A stretch of 64,000 nt of DNA from Yersinia canariae (GCF_009831415.1 NZ_CP043727.1:2728001-2792000); one strand, 5' to 3'; counted from the first letter of the stretch, positions 18,904 through 30,052 are shown. Translations and numbers: made by a program. The notes: generated by a model from the letters alone, not told the origin.

Positions 18904-19241
18904 TGGCGTCTAGCGCTTAGAGGCGTAAAGGGCTATCCAGAGGTATTTTCACAGCAACAGGGTACAAAAGAACTAACAAAATTGTACGGTTGCGTAAGGG
19001 TCAGCTCGCCAGCGCACTCAAGAGTGATTATGTACCCGTGGCCGCCGGTTGGCGGCCAGACAATGGTCAATAAAAGCTAAAAAAACCAATGTAACCAGAA
19101 TGTTATTTCTTATGACCTGCACTTTCTGTGCGCTCCACATTGCAGCCTGAGTATATTGGCGTATGGTTAATAAGTGTCATAAGCAGCGACTATGATGACA
19201 TCATCAGCATTATTCAATAAATATGATTGGAGCGAAGCGAG
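18904..19241. other. Intergenic region before wrbA
   Basis: No gene was found in these 338 nt. A perfect hairpin TGGCCGCC-GGTT-GGCGGCCA lies at 19039-19058 without a T-tract on either strand, so it is a structured element of unknown use. The wrbA promoter should lie in the AT-rich part after 19080. Confidence 0.45.
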
Positions 19242-19841
19242 ATGGCGAAAATTCTAGTGCTTTACTATTCCATGTATGGACATATCGAGACACTTGCCGG
19301 CGCAATCGCCGAGGGTGCCCAAAAAGTCAGTGGCGTTGAAGTGACTGTTAAACGCGTGCCGGAAACCATGCCCGCTGACGCTTTTGCCAAGGCAGGAGGA
19401 AAAACCGACCAAAAAGCGCCAGTCGCAACCCCGCAAGAGTTAGCGGATTACGATGGCATCATTTTCGGTACGCCAACCCGCTTTGGGAATATGGCGGGGC
19501 AAATGCGCACTTTCCTTGATCAAACCGGTGGGCTGTGGGCCTCCGGCGCACTATACGGCAAAGTCGGCAGCGTATTCTCCTCCACCGGGACCGGGGGCGG
19601 GCAAGAGCACACCATCACCTCAACCTGGACCACATTAGCGCATCACGGGCTGATTATTGTCCCGATTGGTTATGGTGCCAAAGAACTCTTCGATGTGTCG
19701 CAAACTCGTGGGGGAACCCCTTATGGCGCGACAACCATTGCAGGCGGTGATGGTTCCCGCCTGCCAAGCGCTGAAGAACTCGCTATCGCGCGGTTCCAGG
19801 GTGAGCATGTTGCAAAGATTACCGCGAAATTAGTCAGTTAA
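19242..19841 (+). CDS. wrbA: NAD(P)H:quinone oxidoreductase WrbA
   Basis: A flavodoxin-like FMN enzyme reducing quinones by two electrons, a stress-protective role in the cytosol. 199 residues from the ATG at 19242 ([19 protein letters not shown], with the phosphate-binding loop Y-S-M-Y-G-H). [13 protein letters not shown] and [10 protein letters not shown] are the FMN and quinone-site segments, matching E. coli WrbA in length. GGAGCGAAGCGAG provides the ribosome site. The TTG at 19227 is an extension with no family support. It converges with efeB across a shared hairpin. Confidence 0.96.
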   Translation: MAKILVLYYSMYGHIETLAGAIAEGAQKVSGVEVTVKRVPETMPADAFAKAGGKTDQKAPVATPQELADYDGIIFGTPTRFGNMAGQMRTFLDQTGGLWASGALYGKVGSVFSSTGTGGGQEHTITSTWTTLAHHGLIIVPIGYGAKELFDVSQTRGGTPYGATTIAGGDGSRLPSAEELAIARFQGEHVAKITAKLVS

Positions 19842-19854
19842 GCGTAAGAAAAAA

Positions 19855-19876
19855 AGCACCGCGCGATGGCGGTGCT
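19855..19876 (-). terminator. Terminator between wrbA and efeB
   Basis: AGCACCGC / GCGGTGCT hairpin with a 6-nt loop. On the minus strand it is followed by a U-rich run (the plus strand shows eight A before it), so it ends the efeUOB message. On the plus strand it may also slow wrbA transcription. Confidence 0.85.
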
Positions 19877-19897
19877 CAATCTCTTTTATCTTCAATA

Positions 19898-21202
19898 TCA
19901 AACTTCTAGCAGGCCTTGCGCCAGATAATGATTCATATCTGCCACCCCCGGTAAGGTAAAGAAATACCCTCCACCAATGGGTTTTACATATTCTTCCAGC
20001 GCTTCTCCATTCAGCCGTTTTTGTACCGCTAAAAAGGCTTTTTCCAAATCAGACTGGTAGCACACAAATAATAGCCCCATATCCAATTGCCCGGAATTAG
20101 ATACACCCAGTGAATAACTGTAGCCACGGCGCAGCATCAAGTTATTCTGAGTTTCAGCCGTGCGCGGATTTGCGAGCCGAATGTGTGCATCCATAGGAAT
20201 CACTTTACCATCAGGGTCTTTGGTGTAATCCGGTTCGTCATGCTCATGCACCATGCCCAAAGGCGCGCCACTGTGTTTATCACGACCAAAAATAGTTTGC
20301 TGCTCTTGCAATGGAGTGCGATCCCAGAATTCCACTTTGAAACGGATAATCCGTGCTGCCTGATAACTCCCCCCGACTGCCCACGCGGGTTCCCCAGCAT
20401 TCTCCTGAACCCATACTACCTTATTAATCAGTGGGTTATCGCTGGTTTTCGGGTTGGCTGTTCCATCTTTAAAGCCCAATAAATTGATGGGTGTTTCCCT
20501 ACCCTTGCTCCGAGCAGCATGAGCCGAAATAAACCCTTCGCGCTTCCAGCGGACACTGAGAAGATCCGGCGAGTGTTTGATAATATCGCGCAGCGCATGA
20601 ATCACAGTTTCATTGGTATTAGCACAAATTTGCAGTAACAAATCACCATGACACAGCCCTGCATCCAGTGAATCATTAGGGAAACGCGTCATTTTCTGCA
20701 GTCGTAGAGGTTTTTGCCCTTGCAAACCAAAACGCTCATCAAACAGTGAGTCACCGACAGAAACCGTGATGGTCAGATTATCGGGATAAATTTCTGGCCC
20801 CATAATGCCCGAATCCAATGGTGGCAACTTCGCATTAACCGAAGGTGCATGCCCGCCAGTGGTCAGAAAAGCAATTCGCTCGGTTAGTAACTTGAATAAC
20901 CGGGTTAATGCAACTTTATCCGTGGCCAAGACATCAAATGCCACCAGCATCATCGCCGCTTGCTGTGGGGTTAGCACCCCTGATTGATGTTGACCATAAA
21001 AAGGTTGCTGCTGCCAGCGCTCATCTTGTGCCGGGGCAGCCTCTGGCGCAGGGCAATCGGCTGCTCGGGCTATTTTTGCTCCGCCGAGCGCCAACGCACC
21101 ACTCATCATGCCCATCCCCAGCAGTAAACGCCGACGGGACGGCAAAGCCGCCCCGTTATCTTGCTGATACGGCCCGTGTTGCGGGCCGGTTTTCTTACTC
21201 AT
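19898..21202 (-). CDS. efeB: Deferrochelatase/peroxidase EfeB
   Basis: A DyP-type heme peroxidase, exported folded by Tat, third part of the EfeUOB ferrous-iron uptake system. 434 residues. A Tat signal is clear (S-R-R-R-L-L-L followed by [13 protein letters not shown], cut near ARA). The DyP signature GFKDGTANP with its catalytic Asp lies in the middle (about residue 244), and an Arg/His set sits in the C-terminal half ([18 protein letters not shown]). Reported roles include peroxidase activity and release of iron from heme. It begins 9 nt after efeO and is last in the operon. Confidence 0.95.
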   Translation of the reverse strand: MSKKTGPQHGPYQQDNGAALPSRRRLLLGMGMMSGALALGGAKIARAADCPAPEAAPAQDERWQQQPFYGQHQSGVLTPQQAAMMLVAFDVLATDKVALTRLFKLLTERIAFLTTGGHAPSVNAKLPPLDSGIMGPEIYPDNLTITVSVGDSLFDERFGLQGQKPLRLQKMTRFPNDSLDAGLCHGDLLLQICANTNETVIHALRDIIKHSPDLLSVRWKREGFISAHAARSKGRETPINLLGFKDGTANPKTSDNPLINKVVWVQENAGEPAWAVGGSYQAARIIRFKVEFWDRTPLQEQQTIFGRDKHSGAPLGMVHEHDEPDYTKDPDGKVIPMDAHIRLANPRTAETQNNLMLRRGYSYSLGVSNSGQLDMGLLFVCYQSDLEKAFLAVQKRLNGEALEEYVKPIGGGYFFTLPGVADMNHYLAQGLLEV

Positions 21203-21211
21203 TTAAATGCC

Positions 21212-22342
21212 TCAGTCCAGACCTAATACGCCACGCAGTTGAGCAAGGTCTTCTGCCAGTGCCGTAATGGGCCCTTTCATCGCATTGCGATCAGCATCGG
21301 TTAACTTCTCATAGGATTCGTAGCCATCTTTGGTACGGTATTTCGCCAATACGCTATCAACTGTTTTAAAGTTGGCATCAATTTTATCTAACAGCGGCTT
21401 ATCCGCTTTTTCCAGTAACGGCCGCAACAGGTTAACAATTTTCTGTGCGCCATCGACGTTTGCCTGGAAATCCCATAAATCTGTACGACTGTAGCGGTCT
21501 TCTTCACCACTGATTTTACTGGCCGCGACTTCTTCAATTAAACCTGCAGCCCCGCCGACCACTTTGTTCGGTGCGAATGTCAGGCCGGTAATCCGTTTTT
21601 GCAGTTCCAGCGTGTCTTGATAGAGCTGGTCAGCAAATTTATCTGCCCCTTTGGTGGTATTGTCACCAAATAGGATTTTCTCTAAACGGTGGAAACCGGT
21701 GAATTTTGGGTCAGCCGATTTTTGTTCAAAATCGTCTTCACGGGCATCGATGCTACCGTCCAAATCAGAGAACAATTCAGCAATGGGTTCGATGCGTTCA
21801 TAATGCTGACGAGTGGGCGCATAGAGTTTGCGGGCTAATGCCAAATCACCTTTTTTCACAGCATCAGTGAAAGCTTTAGTTTGAGTAACTAACTGAGCAA
21901 CTTCTTGTGTTACATACACTTTATATTCGGCAATGGGGCCAACCAATGCCATGGCATCGGGCTTGGTTGCCGTATCAGAACCTGCCGCTGCGGTGACCGT
22001 TAACTTACCTTTCGGGTTACTCAGCAAACCACAAGTCATATCATATTCACCCGGTTCCAGATTGGCCGTCATTTTCTGGGTAAAACCGGGCGCGATATTC
22101 TCACGCTCTTCAACCACCATGACCCCTTTTAGGATCTCCCACTCCAACCCTTTTTGGCTGGCATTATGGACAATAAATTGAGTTTTGCCGGCAGGGACGG
22201 ACAGTGCCATTGGCTCACATTGTTTATCATTGACAGTGATTTTAACCTGAGGAATATCAGCAGCCTGCGCGCTGATGGCGAAAACAGGCAGAGCCAGTAA
22301 AGCGGCATGTAAAGCTGTGCGACGGAAGAGCCGGTTAGACAT
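21212..22342 (-). CDS. efeO: Periplasmic iron-uptake protein EfeO
   Basis: A 376-residue periplasmic protein from the ATG at 22342 ([19 protein letters not shown], signal peptide cut after AQA); the upstream ATG at 22381 lacks family support. The mature N-terminus is a cupredoxin-like domain with Cys residues in NDKQCEPM and YDMTCGLL. The C-terminal half is an M75-type helical bundle ([28 protein letters not shown]). It is thought to bind Fe and pass it to EfeU. It lies between efeU (16-nt gap) and efeB (9-nt gap). Confidence 0.95.
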   Translation of the reverse strand: MSNRLFRRTALHAALLALPVFAISAQAADIPQVKITVNDKQCEPMALSVPAGKTQFIVHNASQKGLEWEILKGVMVVEERENIAPGFTQKMTANLEPGEYDMTCGLLSNPKGKLTVTAAAGSDTATKPDAMALVGPIAEYKVYVTQEVAQLVTQTKAFTDAVKKGDLALARKLYAPTRQHYERIEPIAELFSDLDGSIDAREDDFEQKSADPKFTGFHRLEKILFGDNTTKGADKFADQLYQDTLELQKRITGLTFAPNKVVGGAAGLIEEVAASKISGEEDRYSRTDLWDFQANVDGAQKIVNLLRPLLEKADKPLLDKIDANFKTVDSVLAKYRTKDGYESYEKLTDADRNAMKGPITALAEDLAQLRGVLGLD

Positions 22343-22358
22343 GTGATAAATCCCTGAA

Positions 22359-23219
22359 TTATGAGTTAGTTTTCCGCGCATCCGGTACGGTTGAGGCCGC
22401 CGTGGCGCGTGGTGGAAGGAAAAAGAAAATCAATGCCGGAATCAAATAGATAAAGTAGACCGCGACTTCACTGACGGTCGGTGCTTCCTTGTAGCCAAAC
22501 ATGCCCTCGAGGAAAGTCCCTAATAATGAGTGAGTGGAGAGCACATTGGTCAAATCAAAAGCAATGTCTTGGAAATGATTCCACAAACCGGCTTCATGGA
22601 AGGCTCTTATTGCACCAGCGGCAAGTCCTGCGGCAACAAATAGAATAAACAGACTGGTCCATTTGAAGAATTTAGCCAGGTGTAACTTAACGCCCCCCCA
22701 GTAGATAGCCATGCCCACCAAAATAGCGCAGCTCAGGCCTAATATTGCACCAATGGGAGCCCCTATTCCGACATCCTGCTGGAAAGCCGCTAATAAGAAA
22801 AAGACGGACTCAAGACCTTCGCGTGCAACCGCAAAAAACACCATTGCCACTAATGCCCATCCCTGACCACGTCCCTTTTTATTATCCGAATTCAGGGCAT
22901 GATCAATTGCCCCTTCTAAATGAACTTTGACTGACTTGGACACTTTGCGCATCCAAAAAACCATATAGGTTAATATGCAAACCGCCACTACGGCGATAAT
23001 GCCTTCGAACAGTTCTTGCTGTTTTTGCGGAAACTCACCCGTGGTTTCATTAATAAAGATGCCGATGGCCAGACAAAGTGCTGCAGCGGTGATGACCCCG
23101 ACCCATACTGCCCCCATCCATTGACCGCGTTGAGTGCGTTTAAGATAACTGGCGATAAGGCTGACAATCAGCGCTGCCTCCAGCCCTTCACGAAACATAA
23201 TAAGAAATGGGACAAACAT
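22359..23219 (-). CDS. efeU: Ferrous iron permease EfeU
   Basis: An Ftr1-family inner-membrane iron permease. 286 residues from the ATG at 23219 ([20 protein letters not shown]), the E. coli start, with AGGGG upstream; the frame is open further to 23360 without support. Two R-E-G-L-E motifs, in helix 1 and in [15 protein letters not shown], are the iron-site signature. About seven membrane spans. Unlike E. coli K-12, where efeU carries a frameshift, this copy is intact. It is first in efeUOB, which is acid- and low-iron-induced in E. coli; I identified no Fur box here with confidence. Confidence 0.95.
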   Translation of the reverse strand: MFVPFLIMFREGLEAALIVSLIASYLKRTQRGQWMGAVWVGVITAAALCLAIGIFINETTGEFPQKQQELFEGIIAVVAVCILTYMVFWMRKVSKSVKVHLEGAIDHALNSDNKKGRGQGWALVAMVFFAVAREGLESVFFLLAAFQQDVGIGAPIGAILGLSCAILVGMAIYWGGVKLHLAKFFKWTSLFILFVAAGLAAGAIRAFHEAGLWNHFQDIAFDLTNVLSTHSLLGTFLEGMFGYKEAPTVSEVAVYFIYLIPALIFFFLPPRATAASTVPDARKTNS

Positions 23220-23458
23220 GCTAAACACCCCTGCGGTGGGCAGTAAGGAAAATATCCGATTAAGAACATCGTCAATAAACGTAAAGAAAAGTAAAACGAT
23301 AGTGATTATCATTCTGCAAAAAAGAAATTCAAGAGGCTGAATAGGAATATTGTTAAGCAAACTGTGGCAAGTTGTTTCTGCGGGGTTAAATAGTAAATAA
23401 ATTCATCATGATACGGATCAGTGCGTCAATTAACGTTTGGCGATATTTTTTAATAAAA

Positions 23459-23482
23459 AAGCCCCCGGTTTTACAGAGGGCT
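23459..23482 (-). terminator. Terminator downstream of putP
   Basis: On the minus strand AGCCCTC ... GGGGGCT is followed by TTTTTT (the plus strand shows AAAAAA before GCCCCC). It lies 124 nt past the putP stop and is the only strong terminator between putP and efeU. Confidence 0.8.
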
Positions 23483-23605
23483 GTATTAGGTGAAAATAAA
23501 TCTATTGTTGATGGTCATTAATCACGACAAGCTTACATTCGTCAGTGATCAGGGTTATTGAACCTGACCAACAACACGCCAGCAATTTGAAAAGTCACGG
23601 GCATG

Positions 23606-25090
23606 TTAAACAGTTTTAAATTCCGCTTCTGCATGGCGGAAACGTTCAGTAATGGCATTGCTCGGGGTATTTCCCAGCAAACTCACCACCACAATAGCGA
23701 TGCAGGCGAACAAGAAACCAGGAATGATTTCATATAAATCTAGCCAACCATATTGCTTCCAAACAATAACCGTAATAGCACCAATCAGCATCCCCGCCAA
23801 CGCACCATTACGGGTCATCCGTGGCCACATGACAGAAATCAGAACCACTGGCCCAAATGCAGCACCGAAACCAGCCCAGGCATAACTCACCAGCCCAAGA
23901 ACCCGGTTATCGGGGTTCGCCGCTAATGCGATGGCAATTAACGCCACCAGCAGCACCATGGCACGACCTACCCACACCAATTCTTTCTGGCTGGCTTTTT
24001 TGCGTAAGAACGCTTTGTACAAATCTTCCGTTAAAGCACTGGAACATACCAGTAGCTGGCAACTTAAGGTACTCATTACTGCGGCCAAAATAGCAGAGAG
24101 CAAAATACCGGCCATCCACGGGTTGAATAGGATTTTGGCTAATTCAATAAAGACTCGCTCACTATTTTGACTCACACTCCCCGCTTGCGCTGGGTTGTTT
24201 TCAAAATAAGCAATACCGAAGAAGCCCACGGCAATAGTCCCCGCCAGACACAGAATCATCCAGGTCATACTGATACGCCGAGCACTACGAATAGTGCGGT
24301 GGGAATCTGCCGCCATAAAACGCGCCAGAATATGTGGCTGACCGAAATAGCCCAAGCCCCAGCCCAGCAGAGAAAGGATGGCGACCAGATTTAACCCTTT
24401 AAACATATCGATATTTGCCGGATTTTTCGCGGCAATAACCATGATTGAGGTATCAACACCACCGACGGCTAAAATGACGATAATCGGTGTCAGAATCAGG
24501 GCAAAAATCATTAATGTCGCCTGCACGGTATCAGTCCAACTCACCGCCAGGAAACCCCCAATGAAAGTATACGCGATAGTGGCCGCAGCACCGGCCCACA
24601 ATGCGGTCCCGTAGCTCATGTCAAAAGTACTTTCGAATAATCGTGCGCCAGCAACAATTCCTGAAGCACAATAAATAGTAAAGAATACCAGGATAACAAC
24701 GGCTGAGATAACCCGCAGCAGCTTACTTTTGTCCTCAAAACGGCTGGTGAAATAGTCCGGTAGTGTCAGTGCATTATTATTGGCCTCGGTATGAACGCGT
24801 AAACGGCCAGCCACTAATTTCCAGTTAAAATAAGCACCAATGGTCAAACCGATGGCTATCCAGCTCTCAGAGATGCCAGACAGGAAAATCGCCCCCGGTA
24901 ACCCCATCAATAACCAGCCACTCATATCGGAAGCCCCCGCAGACAATGCGGTAACCACACTCCCTAAACTTCGTCCACCCAGAATATAATCATCAAAACT
25001 ATTGGTCGCCCGGTAGGCTACAAGGCCAATGAGTATCATCCCAAAAATGTAAACTAAAAAAGTCACCAACATCGGTGTGTTCATGGTCAT
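23606..25090 (-). CDS. putP: Sodium/proline symporter
   Basis: A solute:sodium symporter bringing in proline with Na+. 494 residues, about 13 membrane helices. Family blocks are visible: FDDYILGGRSLG, LSAGASDMSGWLLMGLPGA (Na+ site), and GWGLGYFGQPHILARFMA. The start MTMNTPM could be either ATG (25090 or 25084). It diverges from putA across a 649-nt control region, and a GTTGCA element (minus strand, 25090-25095) touches its start codon, fitting repression by PutA. Confidence 0.96.
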   Translation of the reverse strand: MTMNTPMLVTFLVYIFGMILIGLVAYRATNSFDDYILGGRSLGSVVTALSAGASDMSGWLLMGLPGAIFLSGISESWIAIGLTIGAYFNWKLVAGRLRVHTEANNNALTLPDYFTSRFEDKSKLLRVISAVVILVFFTIYCASGIVAGARLFESTFDMSYGTALWAGAAATIAYTFIGGFLAVSWTDTVQATLMIFALILTPIIVILAVGGVDTSIMVIAAKNPANIDMFKGLNLVAILSLLGWGLGYFGQPHILARFMAADSHRTIRSARRISMTWMILCLAGTIAVGFFGIAYFENNPAQAGSVSQNSERVFIELAKILFNPWMAGILLSAILAAVMSTLSCQLLVCSSALTEDLYKAFLRKKASQKELVWVGRAMVLLVALIAIALAANPDNRVLGLVSYAWAGFGAAFGPVVLISVMWPRMTRNGALAGMLIGAITVIVWKQYGWLDLYEIIPGFLFACIAIVVVSLLGNTPSNAITERFRHAEAEFKTV

Positions 25091-25558
25091 GCAACGTCTC
25101 CATAGTGCGTATTATCGTTTTAATATATCCCGCTATTTTCGTGCTTACCGCGCAACGCGATATCATGTTTATCTCTGGCTTGTCGGAACGTGACACTGAG
25201 TTGCACCAAAGATGAATACTAAAAGCTGAAATAAACTAACAGCACAACTATTCGCGAGTAAATGACCCTTTCGCGGTTGCTATCCTAGTGGAGTCCTTTC
25301 TTTCCTCACAAGAATTTAAACAATTTTTTTACAAAAAACTTACTCCGCATCACATTAAACACTGTAGGCAGTTACACCCGACATCACAAAACGAGTGCCA
25401 CTTGAGGTAAAACCCCGGCAACACCTACTATTATTAGTGTTATTAACTCATCTACTTCATTTTTAAATAATGTTCATTTTATGGAAATTGTTAAAAACAA
25501 GACTGAATTCACACTTCGATTATGCGCATGATTTAACACGGTTGCACAAAGTTGCAAC
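25090..25558. promoter_or_regulatory. put control region with candidate PutA operators (GTTGCA)
   Basis: GTTGCA, the reported PutA operator core in E. coli, occurs at 25200-25205 (+), 25541-25546 (+) and 25551-25556 (+; part of the palindrome GTTGCAAC to 25558). It also occurs on the minus strand at 25090-25095, overlapping the putP start. The two at 25541 and 25551 are one helical turn apart. Sequence matches only; binding is inferred from the family. Confidence 0.65.
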
Positions 25559-25627
25559 ATGCTTGATATTGTCTGAATTAAAATTCTATTCCCTAAATAA
25601 TTCGACTTGCAGGAAAGCGGTAACTGA

Positions 25628-25711
<84 letters not shown>

Positions 25712-25739
25712 AATCCCCCTTATTTAGGAGCCAGACAGT

Positions 25740-28700
25740 ATGGGTAGCACCACAATGGGCGTGAAACTTGATGAAGCGACACGTGACCGCATTAAAGCCG
25801 CCGCACAGCGTATTGACCGCACTCCACATTGGCTAATCAAACAGGCCATTTTTAACTATCTGGAGCGGCTGGAAAATAACAATGAGTTGCCGGAACTCCC
25901 AACAACACAGTCGCCCCCCCTATCTGAGGCGGACGACATTATGCCGCAACTCATTGAAAAAACACACCAGCCTTTCTTAGATTTCGCCGAGCAAGTGTTA
26001 CCGCAATCCGTTGCCCGTGCCGCCATTACCGCAGCCTATCGCCGCCCGGAAACCGAAGCCATTCCTATGTTATTGGAGCAAGCTCGTTTACCCGCAGATT
26101 TGGCGCAGGCAACCCACAAGCTCGCTTATTCGATTGCCGAAAAGCTGCGTAATCAAAAAAGTGCGAATGGCCGGGCGGGTATCGTGCAAGGGTTGCTACA
26201 AGAATTCTCCCTGTCCTCCCAAGAAGGCGTGGCGTTGATGTGCCTTGCGGAAGCATTGCTGCGCATTCCTGACAAACCGACTCGTGACGCCCTGATCCGC
26301 GATAAAATCAGCAATGGTAACTGGCACTCTCATCTGGGCCGCAGCCCCTCCATGTTTGTCAATGCCGCCACCTGGGGCTTACTGTTTACCGGTCATCTGG
26401 TCTCTACTCACAACGAAGCCAAACTTTCCGGCTCATTGAACCGCATTATTGGCAAAGGGGGCGAACCGCTGATCCGTAAGGGCGTGGACATGGCAATGCG
26501 CTTGATGGGTGAGCAATTTGTTACCGGCGAAACCATCGCCGAGGCTTTAGCCAATGCGCGCAAACTGGAAGATAAAGGGTTCCGTTATTCTTACGATATG
26601 CTAGGTGAGGCCGCGCTGACCGAGGCAGATGCCCAAGCCTATCTGCTCTCCTATCAGCAAGCTATTCATGCTATTGGTAAAGCCTCCAATGGCCGCGGTA
26701 TTTATGAAGGGCCGGGGATCTCCATCAAGCTTTCAGCCCTGCACCCGCGCTATAGCCGCGCCCAATATGAGCGCGTAATGGATGAGCTTTATCCGCGGTT
26801 GCTGGCTCTGACTTTACAAGCACGCCAGTATGATATCGGGATCAATATTGATGCAGAAGAAGCCGATCGTCTGGAAATTTCACTCGATCTACTGGAAAAA
26901 CTCTGCTTTGAGCCCAAACTCGCGGGCTGGAATGGCATCGGTTTTGTTATTCAGGCTTACCAGAAACGCTGCCCGTTCACCATTGACGCGGTGATTGATA
27001 TGGCACAGCGCAGCCGCCGTCGCCTGATGATTCGTTTAGTCAAAGGAGCATATTGGGACAGCGAAATCAAACGCGCTCAAGTAGACGGTCTGGAAGGTTA
27101 TCCGGTATATACCCGCAAGGTTTATACTGATGTTTCTTATCTAGCCTGCGCACGCAAATTATTGGCAGTACCTAACCTGATTTACCCACAATTTGCGACG
27201 CACAACGCGCATACCTTGTCTGCGATTTATCATCTTGCAGGTCAAAACTACTATCCTGGCCAGTACGAGTTCCAATGTCTGCACGGTATGGGTGAGCCGC
27301 TGTATGAGCAAGTGGTGGGGAAAGTGGCCAATGGCAAACTGAATCGACCATGCCGTATTTATGCGCCCGTCGGCACTCATGAAACTTTACTGGCTTATCT
27401 GGTACGCCGCCTGTTGGAAAACGGGGCGAACACTTCATTTGTCAACCGCATAGCAGATGCCACACTGCCACTCGATGAGTTAGTCGCTGACCCGGTCAGT
27501 GCGGTAGAGGCTATTGCGACAAGTGAAGGCCAACTGGGGCTACCACACCCGCGCATTCCATTGCCGCGTGAGTTATATGGCAAAGAGCGTGCTAATTCCA
27601 GCGGTTTGGATCTGGCCAACGAACACCGCCTGGCTTCTCTTTCGAGCGCATTGCTTGCCAGTGCCAGTCAAGTGTGGCGCGCAGAACCGCTGATTGATGC
27701 ACCGCTTGATAGTGGTGTAGAACAGCCGATTATTAACCCAGCAGAACCAACTGATATCGTCGGCTACGTCCGTGAAGCAACTGATGCGGAAGTGAGCCGA
27801 GCATTGGATGCTGCTGCCAGTGCCGGGGCGATTTGGTTTGCAACCCCACCTGTCGAGCGCGCCGCCATTTTGGTGCGAGCTGCTGAGTTGATGGAAAATC
27901 AGATGCAAACCTTGATGGGAATACTGGTACGTGAAGCCGGTAAAACCTTCAGTAATGCCATTGCGGAAGTCCGTGAAGCCGTTGATTTCCTGCACTATTA
28001 CGCAGGATTAGTGCGAGATAATTTCTCCAATGATAGTCACCGCCCACTCGGCCCTGTCGTTTGCATCAGCCCATGGAACTTCCCACTGGCCATATTCACC
28101 GGGCAGGTCGCCGCCGCATTGGCCGCCGGTAATAGTGTATTGGCCAAGCCGGCAGAGCAAACTCCACTGGTTGCCGCTCAAGCTGTGCGCATCTTAATGG
28201 AGGCTGGGGTCCCACAAGGAGTTCTGCAATTGTTGCCAGGTCAAGGTGACAGTGTCGGGGCCACCTTAGTTAATGATGCTCGTGTGCGCGGTGTGATGTT
28301 TACCGGCTCAACTGAAGTTGCGGCTATTTTGCAGCGCAGTATCGCGGGCAGACTCGATCCGCAAGGCCGCCCAACCCCACTCATCGCTGAAACCGGCGGT
28401 TTGAATGCCATGATAGTTGACTCATCTGCGCTTACCGAGCAGGTGGTAACTGATGTCGTGGCGTCAGCCTTTGATAGTGCCGGTCAGCGCTGTTCGGCGT
28501 TGCGTATTCTCTGCATACAGGATGATGTGGCTGAACACACATTACAGATGCTGCGAGGCGCAATGGCTGAATGCCGTATGGGTAACCCTGAGCGCCTGTC
28601 TACAGATATCGGGCCGGTGATTGATGCTGATGCCAAAGCCGGTATTGAGCGCCATATTCAAGCCATGCGAACCAAAGGGAGAAAAGTGTATCAAGCCGCG

Positions 28701-29711
28701 CAAGCGAATAGTTTGGATGAGAAAGAATGGCAGCACGGCACCTTTATCAAGCCGACATTAATAGAACTGGACAGCTTTGATGAATTGCAAAAAGAGGTCT
28801 TTGGTCCGGTCCTGCACGTCGTGCGCTTCCAGCGCCAAAATCTCAGTACATTAGTTGACCAAATCAATGCCTCTGGTTATGGCTTAACTTTGGGCATTCA
28901 TACTCGTATTGACGAAACCATTGCGCAGGTGACAGAAAAAGCCAAAGTGGGTAATCTCTACGTTAACCGCAATATGGTCGGCGCGGTCGTGGGAGTACAG
29001 CCTTTTGGCGGCGAAGGGCTTTCTGGCACAGGCCCTAAAGCTGGCGGCCCGCTGTATTTGTATCGTTTATTATGTAACCGCCCCGAAGATGCAGTGACAA
29101 ATACGCTAATCCATCAGGATAATGGGCAAGTGCAGAATGTCTCAGGCCGTGAGGCACTGCAAGCCCCTCATCAAGCTCTGATCCTATGGGCCAATGAGCA
29201 GCAAAATACTGTGTTAGCTCCGCTGGCACAGCGTTATGGTGAGTTGGCACAAGGTGGTACCGTCCGATTGTTACCAGGGCCAACGGGTGAACGTAATACC
29301 TACGCCCTGCTCCCGCGTGAGCGAATTCTGTGCCTGGCAGATACAAAGGCGGATGCATTAACCCAACTAGCCGCAGTACTGGCCGTCGGGAGTGAAGTTC
29401 TGTGGCCGGAAAATATCGTCCAAAGTGACTTGTTCCGCACATTACCGGCGGTTGTAAAATCGCGTATTACCCTCACTCAAGATTGGCAAACGGCGGGCAT
29501 CTCCTTCGATGCTGTTATCTTCCATGGCGACGCCGATCAGTTGCGTATCTTGTGTGAGCAAATAGCTCAAATTGATGGGCCTATTGTCTCAGTACAAGGC
29601 TTTGCTCGCGGCGAAACCAATATTTTGCTGGAGCGCTTGCTCATTGAGCACTCATTGAGTGTGAATACGGCAGCAGCGGGTGGGAATGCCAGCCTAATGA
29701 CTATTGGCTAA
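25740..29711 (+). CDS. putA: Trifunctional PutA: repressor, proline dehydrogenase, P5C dehydrogenase
   Basis: Oxidises proline to glutamate in two steps and represses putP/putA when proline is scarce. 1323 residues, like E. coli PutA (1320). Residues 1-47 are the ribbon-helix-helix DNA-binding domain (TTMGVKLDEATRDRIKAAAQ). The FAD-linked proline dehydrogenase barrel covers about 260-610 (GPGISIKLSALHPRYSRAQ, RLMIRLVKGAYWDSEIKRAQ). The NAD-dependent aldehyde dehydrogenase covers about 650-1130, with VCISPWNFPLAIFTGQ and catalytic Cys near residue 918 (DSAGQRCSAL). The C-terminal domain ends NTAAAGGNASLMTIG. The start ATG 25740 follows AGGAG closely. A strong terminator follows. Confidence 0.97.
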   Translation: MGSTTMGVKLDEATRDRIKAAAQRIDRTPHWLIKQAIFNYLERLENNNELPELPTTQSPPLSEADDIMPQLIEKTHQPFLDFAEQVLPQSVARAAITAAYRRPETEAIPMLLEQARLPADLAQATHKLAYSIAEKLRNQKSANGRAGIVQGLLQEFSLSSQEGVALMCLAEALLRIPDKPTRDALIRDKISNGNWHSHLGRSPSMFVNAATWGLLFTGHLVSTHNEAKLSGSLNRIIGKGGEPLIRKGVDMAMRLMGEQFVTGETIAEALANARKLEDKGFRYSYDMLGEAALTEADAQAYLLSYQQAIHAIGKASNGRGIYEGPGISIKLSALHPRYSRAQYERVMDELYPRLLALTLQARQYDIGINIDAEEADRLEISLDLLEKLCFEPKLAGWNGIGFVIQAYQKRCPFTIDAVIDMAQRSRRRLMIRLVKGAYWDSEIKRAQVDGLEGYPVYTRKVYTDVSYLACARKLLAVPNLIYPQFATHNAHTLSAIYHLAGQNYYPGQYEFQCLHGMGEPLYEQVVGKVANGKLNRPCRIYAPVGTHETLLAYLVRRLLENGANTSFVNRIADATLPLDELVADPVSAVEAIATSEGQLGLPHPRIPLPRELYGKERANSSGLDLANEHRLASLSSALLASASQVWRAEPLIDAPLDSGVEQPIINPAEPTDIVGYVREATDAEVSRALDAAASAGAIWFATPPVERAAILVRAAELMENQMQTLMGILVREAGKTFSNAIAEVREAVDFLHYYAGLVRDNFSNDSHRPLGPVVCISPWNFPLAIFTGQVAAALAAGNSVLAKPAEQTPLVAAQAVRILMEAGVPQGVLQLLPGQGDSVGATLVNDARVRGVMFTGSTEVAAILQRSIAGRLDPQGRPTPLIAETGGLNAMIVDSSALTEQVVTDVVASAFDSAGQRCSALRILCIQDDVAEHTLQMLRGAMAECRMGNPERLSTDIGPVIDADAKAGIERHIQAMRTKGRKVYQAAQANSLDEKEWQHGTFIKPTLIELDSFDELQKEVFGPVLHVVRFQRQNLSTLVDQINASGYGLTLGIHTRIDETIAQVTEKAKVGNLYVNRNMVGAVVGVQPFGGEGLSGTGPKAGGPLYLYRLLCNRPEDAVTNTLIHQDNGQVQNVSGREALQAPHQALILWANEQQNTVLAPLAQRYGELAQGGTVRLLPGPTGERNTYALLPRERILCLADTKADALTQLAAVLAVGSEVLWPENIVQSDLFRTLPAVVKSRITLTQDWQTAGISFDAVIFHGDADQLRILCEQIAQIDGPIVSVQGFARGETNILLERLLIEHSLSVNTAAAGGNASLMTIG

Positions 29712-29740
29712 ATTTTCTCGGGTACCACTCTTCAGTAATG

Positions 29741-29764
29741 AAGTGATTAAGTGATTAAGTGATT
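29741..29764. repeat. Three tandem AAGTGATT units after putA
   Basis: Perfect 8-nt repeat, three copies plus AAGT, 30 nt after the putA stop and just before its terminator. Probably a small slippage product of no known use. Confidence 0.85.
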
Positions 29765-29783
29765 AAGTCAGTTTTCATCCGCT

Positions 29784-29808
29784 AAGGCCCTTCGGGGCCT
29801 TATTTTTT
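29784..29808 (+). terminator. Intrinsic terminator of putA
   Basis: AAGGCCC-TTCG-GGGCCTT with a stable tetraloop, then ATTTTTT. A strong rho-independent signal. From here to 30052 no gene was found; a loose repeat CATCCCGCAT appears near 29850-29920. Confidence 0.92.
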
Positions 29809-30052
29809 GGTTGGCGAATTCAGCCCGACAAGCTGAATATTCTTCAAGATATCCCGCATGATAGGATGCAACATTGCAAGACTCTTCATTTCCTCCAGCG
29901 ACATCCCGCATCATCGACTAAATGCCCTTGTGTGCTTAGCGAAGCCTAACCCATTATTAATTAATAACAAACAGCAAGGCGGCTCATAAGCCTAGCTTTC
30001 TTCTTAGTGAATATATTGTGTACAATAACTTTCAGAGGTGATAATTATATTC

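Noticed and set aside
19039..19058. Perfect GGCCGCC hairpin treated as a terminator
   Set aside because: No T-tract on either strand; recorded only as a structured element.
23361..23458. N-terminal extension of efeU to 23360
   Set aside because: The extension has no match in EfeU, whereas MFVPFL at 23219 aligns exactly with the known start and has a ribosome site.
27159..27995. Long minus-strand ORFs inside putA
   Set aside because: They are shadows in the GC-rich third-position frame of putA; no starts or family resemblance.
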